A DNA stretch of 34,155 nt from a virus. Positions 24,420 to 30,145 of the stretch are shown here, one piece after another (position 1 is the first letter of the stretch; each line of letters starts with the position of its first letter). Position numbers and translations under genes: made by a program. The stretch spans positions 1-34,155 of the IMG/VR virus record IMGVR_UViG_3300024048_000002; one strand, given 5' to 3'. Below the pieces are notes generated by a model. That model did no database searches. It worked only from the letters and a program-made list of their open reading frames with translations, and had not been told where the DNA came from.

Positions 24420-24670
24420 GCGGAGTAACCGTAACAATAGCTTTATTGATTGCGGCAGCGGGCGTGGTCGGTGTCATTATCTACATGATCTGGAAGCAAG
24501 GTAGTGACACCGCACGCTTGCGTTTAGAAAACGAGGCGCACCGTGACAGAGAGCGAATCGAAAAAGATGCAAAAGAGGCTTGGAATACGATTGATGACGA
24601 TACTCAGTCTAATCGTGCTGCTGCTCGCAACTTCTTGTCGAGGCTTATCAAGCCCAGCAAAGATAGCTGA
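24416..24670 (+). CDS. Rz: i-spanin (Rz-like)
   Basis: The 84-aa product has one N-terminal membrane helix (residues 4-26, VTVTIALLIAAAGVVGVIIYMIW) followed by a charged helical region (ARLRLENEAHRDRERIEKD) reaching into the periplasm, as in Rz-type inner-membrane spanins. The o-spanin gene overlaps it in another frame. Together they would join the inner and outer membranes at lysis, which implies a Gram-negative host. Confidence 0.7.
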   Translation: MSGVTVTIALLIAAAGVVGVIIYMIWKQGSDTARLRLENEAHRDRERIEKDAKEAWNTIDDDTQSNRAAARNFLSRLIKPSKDS

Positions 24671-24863
24671 GCCACCGAGTCCTTGTCCTAGAATCGTTGA
24701 TTTGATGGTTCCCCTAGCGGAGAGAGGTTTGCCCGATATACTCCCCAACTGTGCCGACGATCGAAGCCCACAAATGTGTTCTGTGGCTTTCGACTGCGCT
24801 GACAGAGAAGCTTGTTTACAAGGTTGGGTTAAGAAATATGGAAAAGTTGGAGTTTGGAAGTGA
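24594..24863 (+). CDS. Rz1: o-spanin (Rz1-like lipoprotein), overlapping Rz in another frame
   Basis: Starting at ATG 24594, the 89-aa product begins MTILSLIVLLLATSC, a lipoprotein signal with cleavage before Cys15, so the mature protein would be attached to the outer membrane. It then has a Pro-rich stretch (AEPPSPCPR), as in Rz1 proteins. The C-terminal 50 residues have four more cysteines and are longer than a usual Rz1. The gene lies partly inside Rz. An upstream in-frame GTG at 24543 would hide the signal peptide and is less likely. Confidence 0.65.
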   Translation: MTILSLIVLLLATSCRGLSSPAKIAEPPSPCPRIVDLMVPLAERGLPDILPNCADDRSPQMCSVAFDCADREACLQGWVKKYGKVGVWK

Positions 24864-25069
24864 ACGGGGAACCCCGAAACAATATCGAGCGAGAAGAACA
24901 CAAGCTATTAAGACAGCTTGAAGATGAGATCGGAACGAATTACAAAGCCAGAGTTACCGTCCAGAAAATAGTCAATTTGTATCATAGTGAGCTGGATGTG
25001 CTTCACTTTGAACTTATAGCCCTTGAAGCCACCCAGGAGCCGAGGCGAGGACACACAGGATGCCCGTAG
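24860..25069 (+). CDS. Small helical protein, last gene of the late operon
   Basis: The 69-aa product has GGAG seven bases before GTG 24860; a TTG at 24854 is in frame. It overlaps the o-spanin by four bases (GTGA). Sequence is charged and helical (EREEHKLLRQLEDEIGTNYK), with no membrane segment. No family recognised. It faces the leftward operon tail-to-tail across a 62-bp gap. Confidence 0.5.
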   Translation: MNGEPRNNIEREEHKLLRQLEDEIGTNYKARVTVQKIVNLYHSELDVLHFELIALEATQEPRRGHTGCP

Positions 25070-25131
25070 CTGGATTTTACTCCAAAAGACGGCCCACGGT
25101 CGCATGTATTGAGTTCGTTCGTTGTGGGGGC

Positions 25132-25569
25132 TTAAAACAGGGTTAAATTGTTCCTGCTCAGTATTTCGTCAGATACTTTCCGATGGCCCATTCTCATTGC
25201 TATTTCTGCACAAGCCCTACGTTCCTCTTTTATAGCTTCGTCAACTTTCGATATCTTTTTAGGCTTTGGCTTGGGCTTTGTCGGTAGATTCGCAGTCACG
25301 GCCCAGACAGTAACTTTATTTCCAGTGACCTTGCATATTCTCGTTACATCCAACTCCTCAATTACTCCTCGATCACGAAGCTCGCCAAGTCTTGAGGCGG
25401 TAGCGTTCCTATTTTCTACCCTACCGTTCTGCCTGATTATGTCGCACACTTCACCACCCGTAAGTGGGTCATGACACGATAAGATGTGATATACCTCAAA
25501 CTGCCGCTTACCTAGAAGCCCGCCGTCCCTTATCCTATAGTAAGCATCCCTGCTAGTTTGGCGTGTCAT
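25132..25569 (-). CDS. Winged-helix-like DNA-binding protein, last gene of the leftward operon
   Basis: The 145-aa product begins with TRQTSRDAYYRIRDGGLLG, then has KRQFEVYHILSCHDPLTGGEV and ENRNATASRLGELRDRGVIEE, the pattern of a winged helix (helices, a recognition helix and a wing with TGNKVTVWAV). A Lys/Pro linker (PTKPKPKPKK, near residues 96-105) leads to a helical tail. Similar proteins are common in phages near the end of early operons. A regulatory role is likely but the target is not known. Confidence 0.65.
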   Translation of the reverse strand: MTRQTSRDAYYRIRDGGLLGKRQFEVYHILSCHDPLTGGEVCDIIRQNGRVENRNATASRLGELRDRGVIEELDVTRICKVTGNKVTVWAVTANLPTKPKPKPKKISKVDEAIKEERRACAEIAMRMGHRKVSDEILSRNNLTLF

Positions 25570-25684
25570 TTATCCCCGTGATTCTGGCAAGACAGCGTTT
25601 GAGTTTCTCTATTTCAGCCACCAACTCCGCAATCATTTTGTCTTGGCGAGCGATTATCTTACTTAGCGTTGTCATTTCGCTCAT
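25553..25684 (-). CDS. Small coiled-coil protein (43 aa)
   Basis: An ORF from ATG 25684 to TAG 25553 encodes MSEMTTLSKIIARQDKMIAE and continues as VAEIEKLKRCLARITG, a short coiled coil. It overlaps the upstream gene by 26 bases and the downstream gene by 17, and covers what would otherwise be a gap in a tightly packed operon. Only packing and composition support it; no homology seen. Confidence 0.5.
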   Translation of the reverse strand: MSEMTTLSKIIARQDKMIAELVAEIEKLKRCLARITGINDTPN

Positions 25685-26444
25685 CGTTTGTATCTTTAAG
25701 GGTTTCTTTTTCACCGCATCCTCTCTTTCTGATTGCTGCTGCTATCGCTTCACGGCAATAATGTTGTTCTGTGCAGTTAGCTTTTTCACATTGCTTGTCA
25801 CCATCGGCTATCTTTGCACACGCTTCACGCTCCGCATCTGCAAGTCGTGCTTCTAATTCTTTGATACCCTTTGCAGATATTAGTTCTTCAATCCTTACCT
25901 CTAGCTTCTCGATATAGTCTATGCTTTCGCAGTATTCAGTTTGGATGGTTCCTGCATCTGCAAGTCGTGCCTCTAGCTTCTTGACTCTCTGTTTTAGTTC
26001 TTCATTTTCTGTTTCTATTGGGGTAACTTTCTCCCATTCCTCTCCACTCTCTGCATCATAAAACCCTTCGACAGTGACTGGATGCCCGCAATAACAGCAC
26101 TTTTCTATATCTTTCACTTCAGCATCGCTAACAAGACACTCATTTGTAACTTTCAACGCAGCATCAGCCACAGCCTCTAGCTTCTCGTTTTTCAACCTTA
26201 TACGCTTCACCACCTCCCACGGCGGTTCTAATTTATCATCATCTCTCTCACACGCTGGGATAGGTTTACACCCAAGCACCTCATATATTATTTTGCGATA
26301 ATCACTCTCTTGTTTCTCTAGCTTCTCGATAACTACCATCACGTTATCAACGATTGCCATCGCAAGTGTTGAATCCATCGTCTTGTTTTCATTCTCTTTA
26401 GTACACCATCCCTGCGCCACCGCTGCTATAATTTCATCTTTCAT
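25659..26444 (-). CDS. Coiled-coil protein with repeated LEARLADA segments and a zinc motif
   Basis: The 261-aa product has GAGGGTGAATAA before its ATG. It is mostly coiled coil with NEKLEAVADAA near residues 85-95 (shared with two other genes here), CCYCGHP in the middle, two copies of LEARLADA, and the C-terminal motif EREACAKIADG...AIAAAIRKRG, a common ending in phage early proteins. CCYCGHP plus other Cys could bind zinc. Function unknown; likely built by duplication and exchange of modules. Confidence 0.65.
   Translation of the reverse strand: MKDEIIAAVAQGWCTKENENKTMDSTLAMAIVDNVMVVIEKLEKQESDYRKIIYEVLGCKPIPACERDDDKLEPPWEVVKRIRLKNEKLEAVADAALKVTNECLVSDAEVKDIEKCCYCGHPVTVEGFYDAESGEEWEKVTPIETENEELKQRVKKLEARLADAGTIQTEYCESIDYIEKLEVRIEELISAKGIKELEARLADAEREACAKIADGDKQCEKANCTEQHYCREAIAAAIRKRGCGEKETLKDTNDERNDNAK
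26158..26186 (-). repeat. 29-bp dispersed repeat, copy 1 of 3
   Basis: The 29 bases GCAGCATCAGCCACAGCCTC... (ending TAGCTTCTC on the + strand) are identical at 26158-26186, 27013-27041 and 29040-29068. On the minus strand each copy encodes EKLEAVADAA in a different coiled-coil gene. Confidence 0.85.
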
Positions 26445-26717
26445 TTATTCACCCTCTTTCTTACTCAATAACTCGATTGCCTTTTTGTTTTTATACCTCA
26501 AATCCCTTACTGTTTTTATTAGTTCAAGATTAGTTTTATCCCATTCAACCCCGAACTTGTCATTGTGAGCAATCCAATCCATGAATAAATCTAATGGGAC
26601 TATCGCAAACTTTTCTTTATAAAAACAAATGCCACCTGTATCTAAATTGATTACCGAATTGATGGAATTTTCTACCGATTCTAGCAATGGCCCTTCCAGT
26701 TTTATATTCTTTTTCAT
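26445..26717 (-). CDS. Protein of unknown function (90 aa)
   Basis: The 90-aa product has GAGGGTGAGTA before ATG 26717 and its stop is directly adjacent to the start of the next gene. It has a mixed sequence (GGICFYKEKFAIVPLDLFMDW) ending in KKAIELLSKKEGE. No family recognised. Confidence 0.65.
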   Translation of the reverse strand: MKKNIKLEGPLLESVENSINSVINLDTGGICFYKEKFAIVPLDLFMDWIAHNDKFGVEWDKTNLELIKTVRDLRYKNKKAIELLSKKEGE

Positions 26718-26874
26718 TACTCACCCTCTTTCTGATTGCTGCTGCTACCTTCTCTGTATAAGCTGCTCTGGCTTCACGCATTGGGCTACGATATGCGTTC
26801 CAAAAGTGTTCCTCAACTACCTTTGCACACGCTTCTCTCTCCGCTTCCACAGCTTTATCAATATCTGATTGCAT
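26617..26874 (-). CDS. Phage early protein with EREACAK...AAAIRKR motif, overlapping its neighbour by 101 bp
   Basis: From ATG 26874 (GGGG seven bases upstream) the 85-aa product is MQSDIDKAVEAEREACAKVV...AAIRKR. A GTG at 26898 that overlaps the previous stop is an alternative start. The motif ending is shared with the 261-aa protein. Past AAIRKR the frame runs on for about 35 residues into the next gene, where its sequence (RAIARIGRKFHQFGNQFRYR) looks like out-of-frame reading. The original stop may have been lost. Confidence 0.5.
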   Translation of the reverse strand: MQSDIDKAVEAEREACAKVVEEHFWNAYRSPMREARAAYTEKVAAAIRKRVSNEKEYKTGRAIARIGRKFHQFGNQFRYRWHLFL

Positions 26875-26894
26875 ACATATACCCCATGCTTTCT

Positions 26895-27248
26895 TCACTT
26901 GAGTTTACCAGCTTCTTTGAGTGCTTCCATTACGTTACGAAATAAAGTCCACCCAATGATGAAGTCGGTTTCTTCTGGGTGTGATTGCTTCGCGTATTTT
27001 ATTATATCCCCAGCAGCATCAGCCACAGCCTCTAGCTTCTCAATCTGCTTCACGTGGCTATCTTCACGCCGTTCGTGTTTTGCTATTGTAGATTCCAGCT
27101 CCTCGATGCGTTGGTCTTTCTCTTCAAGTGTTTCAATCATATTATGTTTTATTTGAATATTCTGTTCCAGCCGACTTTTTAATTCCTCAGTATAGTCCTC
27201 ATTGAAAAGTTTATTGCCGTAAGCATCTCTAATGTATGGACAACTCAT
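26895..27248 (-). CDS. Coiled-coil protein sharing the EKLEAVADAA module
   Basis: The 117-aa product has GAGGGTGAATAA before its ATG. Residues 20-75 are a coiled coil (EEKDQRIEELESTIAKHERR), followed by IEKLEAVADAAGDI and the ending VMEALKEAGKLK. The last two elements are shared with the gene at 28934-29188, so the two are partial paralogues. Function unknown. Confidence 0.65.
   Translation of the reverse strand: MSCPYIRDAYGNKLFNEDYTEELKSRLEQNIQIKHNMIETLEEKDQRIEELESTIAKHERREDSHVKQIEKLEAVADAAGDIIKYAKQSHPEETDFIIGWTLFRNVMEALKEAGKLK
27013..27041 (-). repeat. 29-bp dispersed repeat, copy 2 of 3
   Basis: Identical to the copies at 26158 and 29040; lies in the 117-aa coiled-coil gene and encodes the same EKLEAVADAA module. 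Confidence 0.85.
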
Positions 27249-27252
27249 TTAT

Positions 27253-27516
27253 TCACCCTCTTTCTATCACCATGATTTCATTTATTTCAAAGTCACATTG
27301 CCCCGGACTTTCTGCGCTCCATAGATACTTGGAGACATATTTTTTATGTTTATTGATAGCCTTTAGGATAGCATCACTCCTAGTACAATATGAGTCACCT
27401 GAAATGTCACAAGGCCAACCACCCATGCTTGAATTAATTATAATTATTAAATCTGCGTTATCATCACTCTCCACCTCCCTTTCAGCGTTCTCTGTGTTGA
27501 ATTGTAGTGAGTTCAT
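27253..27516 (-). CDS. Protein of unknown function (87 aa)
   Basis: The 87-aa product starts with an ATG that overlaps the previous stop (TTATGA) and has GGTGGTG upstream. It is acidic at the N terminus, with NADLIIIINSSMGGWPCDIS and EINEIMVIERG as likely strands. No family recognised. Confidence 0.6.
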   Translation of the reverse strand: MNSLQFNTENAEREVESDDNADLIIIINSSMGGWPCDISGDSYCTRSDAILKAINKHKKYVSKYLWSAESPGQCDFEINEIMVIERG

Positions 27517-27665
27517 AACTTCACCACCTTTAGCTTTGCTTTAAGCTCCTTGACTTCCGCTTCCCGCTTCAACATCTGCTTCGCTAGCATCCCGCAAAGT
27601 TTTATGAGATGGGCTTTGTTCCGCATGATAAGCCCTCGCTGCCATGTCTCTCCGTATCGTTTCAT
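27513..27665 (-). CDS. Small basic helical protein (50 aa)
   Basis: An ORF from ATG 27665 to TGA 27513 encodes MKRYGETWQRGLIMRNKAHL and ends KELKAKLKVVKL. A strong AAGGAG lies eight bases upstream and the stop overlaps the next start. It fills the gap between the tRNA-like region and the 87-aa gene. Lys/Arg-rich, likely nucleic-acid or partner binding, but unproven. Confidence 0.6.
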   Translation of the reverse strand: MKRYGETWQRGLIMRNKAHLIKLCGMLAKQMLKREAEVKELKAKLKVVKL

Positions 27666-27684
27666 ATCATCTCCTTAAAACATC

Positions 27685-27794
27685 GGGCGGTGGCAGGAAT
27701 TGCACCCGCTCGGCAATTATGTTGCCGTTTGATGTTCGCGTGTCGTGTCTATAGCCACCTGACTAAATTCATCTCTGTCCACGCCGCACCGCCC
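27685..27794 (-). ncRNA. tRNA-like structured RNA candidate
   Basis: Read on the minus strand, the first 8 bases (GGGCGGTG) pair perfectly with the last 8 (CACCGCCC). Next to the 3' arm is a T-arm-like hairpin, GCGGG-TGCAATT-CCTGC (one G-T pair, 7-base loop resembling the T loop but with G in place of the usual second T), and before that CGGCAA-CATAA-TTGCCG, which could be a long variable arm or an anticodon-like hairpin. At 110 bases it is longer than normal tRNAs, and I cannot draw a standard D arm or anticodon. It is an unusual tRNA, a decayed one, or another structured RNA. Confidence 0.4.
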
Positions 27795-27798
27795 TTTG

Positions 27799-27903
27799 TT
27801 ATTTGCCTTTGCCCTTCGGTTTCGTAGTAGAGCATCCACCTCTACCCCTGTTACCACGCTTGCCCTTACCACTTCCGTCCTTCTTGGGTGTTCCTTTAGC
27901 CAT
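27799..27903 (-). CDS. Very small Lys/Gly-rich basic protein (34 aa)
   Basis: From ATG 27903 to TAA 27799 the sequence is MAKGTPKKDGSGKGKRGNRG, ending RGGCSTTKPKGKGK. A good AAGGAG lies upstream and the start overlaps the previous stop. Similar tiny MAKGTPKKDGSG-type proteins are recalled from other phages. High charge suggests nucleic-acid binding. Confidence 0.65.
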   Translation of the reverse strand: MAKGTPKKDGSGKGKRGNRGRGGCSTTKPKGKGK

Positions 27904-28084
27904 GATGTTTCTCCTTTGCTGTGAACTCAACAATCCTATACTCCGCTGCGTGTCTGCTGTCCTTGCTCTCTGCCTTTAGCTGCCTCATTTCAAACAGAGC
28001 ATCGTTCCGCATGAAGTGTGCCGACTTGTTGCGCCAATGTTTGCATAAATGTCTGCGAAACTGAATGACCCATATTCCCCTCAT
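27896..28084 (-). CDS. Small basic protein of unknown function (62 aa)
   Basis: The 62-aa product starts at ATG 28084, directly after a stop at 28085, with GAGGGGG upstream, and its stop overlaps the next start. It is Arg/His/Lys-rich (FRRHLCKHWRNKSAHFMRND). No family recognised. Confidence 0.5.
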   Translation of the reverse strand: MRGIWVIQFRRHLCKHWRNKSAHFMRNDALFEMRQLKAESKDSRHAAEYRIVEFTAKEKHHG

Positions 28085-28144
28085 TCATGCCCCCTCACTA
28101 AAGAATAAACACACCAACACAATCCCTAAAAACAGTATATACAT
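28085..28144 (-). CDS. Candidate 19-residue membrane peptide
   Basis: ATG 28144 to TGA 28085 encodes MYILFLGIVLVCLFFSEGA, one hydrophobic segment. A strong TAGGAGATAGC precedes it and both ends abut neighbouring genes exactly, which is how real genes are packed in this operon. Too short for homology; expression is unproven. Confidence 0.4.
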   Translation of the reverse strand: MYILFLGIVLVCLFFSEGA

Positions 28145-28147
28145 AAG

Positions 28148-28504
28148 CTATCTCCTAGATAACGGCTTAAAGTAATACCTGACTACCTCCTGAAACTCTC
28201 CGAGACTTCTGCAAATACTAACCATGTACCCACGCTCAATCATCTTGAGAATAATATCGTCTTGATGCTTCGTTGTTCTGCCCTTCGGTGATTTCATTTC
28301 AACCCAAAGCCCGTGATATTTATCCGTCGGTTCTGGAATAAATAAATCTGGAAGCCCTCGGAGCAATCCTTCCTTTTTCAATGTCACAGCTTGCCTGATA
28401 TTTACTCGCGCACCATTTTGTGACGCTGCGATCAGCTTCTTTGGATATTGCAGCTTGAACCACTCAACAGCGTTTTGTTGTATTTCACTTTCTGGGTGTT
28501 TCAT
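28148..28504 (-). CDS. VRR-NUC nuclease (PD-(D/E)XK fold)
   Basis: The 118-aa product matches phage VRR-NUC proteins: ESEIQQNAVEWFK (E7), GLLRGLPDLFIPEP (D53), LWVEMKSPKGR (E69, K71) and HQDDIILKMIERGY (Q81). These form the PD-(D/E)XK active site. Family members cut branched or structured DNA and may help phage recombination or replication. It overlaps the upstream gene by ATGA. Confidence 0.88.
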   Translation of the reverse strand: MKHPESEIQQNAVEWFKLQYPKKLIAASQNGARVNIRQAVTLKKEGLLRGLPDLFIPEPTDKYHGLWVEMKSPKGRTTKHQDDIILKMIERGYMVSICRSLGEFQEVVRYYFKPLSRR

Positions 28505-28761
28505 TCTTCCTCCACAGTTGCGTCAGGGCTTAACTCCGTGATGTCGTATCTCTGAGTTATCGACTCTTTGCCTAACGCTCTGTCAGATGGCCTAGCTTCC
28601 CCGTTTATCATTTTGTTTATTGTTCCTGTCGTGATGTTGACAATCTCTGCGTACTTAACCGACCCGCCAGCGTGATAGACTAAATCCTTTAGCCTGGTGC
28701 GGCGTTCTTCCATCTCTGCGATCTGTTCTGGTGACTTGTGGAAGTGTCTACGATTACCCAT
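28501..28761 (-). CDS. Cro-like helix-turn-helix protein
   Basis: The 86-aa product has a helix-turn-helix segment GGSVKYAEIVNITTGTINKM (residues 32-51), followed by INGEARPSDRALGK, as in Cro/CI-type or plasmid antitoxin-type regulators. AAAGGAA lies upstream of its ATG. A 172-bp gap with inverted repeats lies just before it, a plausible operator for itself. Confidence 0.65.
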   Translation of the reverse strand: MGNRRHFHKSPEQIAEMEERRTRLKDLVYHAGGSVKYAEIVNITTGTINKMINGEARPSDRALGKESITQRYDITELSPDATVEEE

Positions 28762-28782
28762 ATCAAAATTCCTTTCAATAAG

Positions 28783-28798
28783 GTTGACCCCCGAAGGG
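28783..28798 (-). terminator. Short GC hairpin upstream of the Cro-like gene
   Basis: On the minus strand TCCCCCTTCGGGGGTC forms a short stem with a TTCG-type loop, about 20 bases upstream of the Cro-like start. It is followed by CAACCTTATTG, only weakly T-rich. It may be an attenuator. Confidence 0.35.
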
Positions 28799-28839
28799 GG
28801 AGGCGGTCAGGCTTGATGCCCGACGCGCCCCCTATTCCC

Positions 28840-28897
28840 GCACACGACCAAGTGAGAAGGAAGTCCAATATTTGTGAGTGGTGTTCTGGTCGTGTGC
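28840..28897. promoter_or_regulatory. Eleven-bp inverted repeat, candidate operator
   Basis: GCACACGACCA (28840-28850) and its perfect complement TGGTCGTGTGC (28887-28897) are separated by 36 bases in the 172-bp gap (28762-28933) upstream of the Cro-like gene. TGGTCGTGTG occurs again at 33233-33242, next to the start of the leftward operon. Two half-sites at control points suggest binding by a phage regulator. Inference. Confidence 0.4.
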
Positions 28898-28933
28898 ATT
28901 TCTTAGTCCTAACATATTGAGAGTTAAATGCAA

Positions 28934-29188
28934 TCACAACTTGCCAGCTTCTTTGAGTGTTTCACATAAACGGTCTAGTGAAGATTCCCACTCGCTTCTG
29001 TCCGTTCCATACTTATAGAGCCGTGTGGCAGTCTCCTTCGCAGCATCAGCCACAGCCTCTAGCTTCTCGATGTAGTCGAGTAGTTTAGGCATTTCCTCAC
29101 CAGCCGCTTCTTGAAAATCAAAGATGAAATGTTCATCCGCTTTTGCGTTCGCTTCATACTCTCGTAGTCTTTTTATTGTCTCTTTCAT
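28934..29188 (-). CDS. Coiled-coil protein, partial paralogue of the gene at 26895
   Basis: From ATG 29188 (GGAGG seven bases upstream; a GTG at 29191 is in frame), the 84-aa product has IEKLEAVADAAKETA in the middle and ends LCETLKEAGKL. Both blocks recur in the gene at 26895, and the first also in the one at 25659. Function unknown. Confidence 0.65.
   Translation of the reverse strand: MKETIKRLREYEANAKADEHFIFDFQEAAGEEMPKLLDYIEKLEAVADAAKETATRLYKYGTDRSEWESSLDRLCETLKEAGKL
29040..29068 (-). repeat. 29-bp dispersed repeat, copy 3 of 3
   Basis: Identical to the copies at 26158 and 27013; lies in the 84-aa gene. This gene and the 117-aa gene also share a 16-bp block, CCAGCTTCTTTGAGTG (28944-28959 and 26908-26923), coding for the ending LKEAGKL. 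Confidence 0.85.
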
Positions 29189-29328
29189 CACTCACCCTCC
29201 GCTTTTCTTAAATCATGTTCTAATAATATCATAAGAAAGCCCCATGCCATCGCCCCCATATATTTTGAAGGCATCCTTTCAACATGCTTTATCCAATTAT
29301 CAACCGCTTTCTCTACTTGATGTTTCAT
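29188..29328 (-). CDS. Small helical protein (46 aa)
   Basis: ATG 29328 to TGA 29188 encodes MKHQVEKAVDNWIKHVERMP and then a Met/aromatic-rich helix (GAMAWGFLMILLEHDLRK). GGGAGGGG lies upstream, and the stop overlaps the next ATG (TGATG). No family recognised. Confidence 0.6.
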   Translation of the reverse strand: MKHQVEKAVDNWIKHVERMPSKYMGAMAWGFLMILLEHDLRKAEGE

Positions 29329-29339
29329 CACGCCCCTCC

Positions 29340-29681
29340 CTAGTTACAATACGTTGTATTACCGAGTTTCTGACAAGTCACTCCGTCCGAGCCGTATGTT
29401 GTGTTGCCGAGTCTTTGAACTGTGGAGCCGTTGGAGTTATAAAGCGTGTTGCCGTACTGAGTAGAAGTGGAGCCGTTTGAGTTGTAGGTTGTGTTGCCGT
29501 ATGTCCTCGCGCTCCCACCGTTTGAGTTATAGCGGGTGTTGCCGTATTGCTGATAAGTCTGCCCACCTGACCCGTAGGTTGTGTTACCGTACTGCTGATA
29601 AGTTCCCTTGCCCCCGTGAATGTATTGGGCTGACGCGGTTGATGCTACTAGCAAGATCGCTACGATTATAAGTGTTTTCAT
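29340..29681 (-). CDS. Secreted protein with 15-residue tandem repeats
   Basis: The 113-aa product has AAGGAGACAAA before its ATG and a clear signal peptide (MKTLIIVAILLVASTASA, cleavage after residue 18). The mature part is about five copies of a 15-residue unit (xxYGNTTYNSNGSTx), ending GVTCQKLGNTTYCN with two Cys that could form a disulfide. It has no Lys-rich or enzyme motifs. An exported repeat protein among early genes may act in the host envelope or outside the cell; function unknown. Confidence 0.75.
   Translation of the reverse strand: MKTLIIVAILLVASTASAQYIHGGKGTYQQYGNTTYGSGGQTYQQYGNTRYNSNGGSARTYGNTTYNSNGSTSTQYGNTLYNSNGSTVQRLGNTTYGSDGVTCQKLGNTTYCN
29341..29605 (-). repeat. 45-bp tandem repeats inside the secreted protein gene
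   Basis: About five and a half units of 45 bp, each with the codons for GNTxYxSxG. On the + strand the hallmark is GTGTTGCCGTA or a variant, recurring every 45 bases. Units differ from each other by several bases. Confidence 0.7.
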
Positions 29682-29690
29682 TTTGTCTCC

Positions 29691-29864
29691 TTAAAAGTTT
29701 GCAATTTCTTCTATCATTTCGATGGCTGCTTTAATGCGTTCCTTGAATTTAGGCACACAGTTTTTTATTTTTGCAGCACCCTCTAAATAATCCGCAGCAG
29801 TACCTAAGTGGCTAAGTGCGTATTCCAACTTGCTATACAATTCTTGCTTTTCTTTTATCTTCAT
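29691..29864 (-). CDS. Small helical protein (57 aa)
   Basis: ATG 29864 to TAA 29691 encodes [20 protein letters not shown] and ends AAIEMIEEIANF. It overlaps the upstream HNH gene by ATGA and has GAAAGGGG upstream. Helical and charged; no family recognised. Confidence 0.6.
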   Translation of the reverse strand: MKIKEKQELYSKLEYALSHLGTAADYLEGAAKIKNCVPKFKERIKAAIEMIEEIANF

Positions 29865-30145
29865 TTTAAACCCCTTTCCTCGTTGTATTCATCCCAAAGT
29901 TTATTTGCTTCCCTGTAAAAGATAGGCAATAGACTGCGTTCATCATTTGGGTTCTTGTGCATCTTCTGATGGCAATTTAGGCAAAGACATATTTGCAAAT
30001 CATCCCTGCTCCTACGTTGACCCCCTTCTGGATTAGGCAAGTGATGACCTGTCGTGTGAACCCTTCCGCACATCATGCACCGCTTGCCACGAATCCAGAT
30101 GCGATATTTCAAGTCCTTCACCTTTTTTGGCTTTAATATCATCAT
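29861..30145 (-). CDS. HNH-like nuclease or zinc protein
   Basis: The 94-aa product has [17 protein letters not shown] (C23, C26, H34, H35), then [17 protein letters not shown] with C58-H59 and H63, the order of residues in HNH nucleases (CxxC, HH, N, CxxCH, H). Such small HNH proteins are common in phage recombination blocks. It overlaps the upstream gene by ATGA. Activity is not certain. Confidence 0.7.
   Translation of the reverse strand: MMILKPKKVKDLKYRIWIRGKRCMMCGRVHTTGHHLPNPEGGQRRSRDDLQICLCLNCHQKMHKNPNDERSLLPIFYREANKLWDEYNEERGLK

Noticed and set aside
25070-25131. Bidirectional terminator between the convergent operons
   Set aside because: Only a 5-bp stem (CCCAC/GTGGG) with a long loop and short T-runs can be drawn; too weak to call.
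28738-28920. Small + strand open frame in the gap upstream of the Cro-like gene
   Set aside because: It starts inside the Cro-like gene on the other strand, has no ribosome binding site and reads through the inverted repeats.
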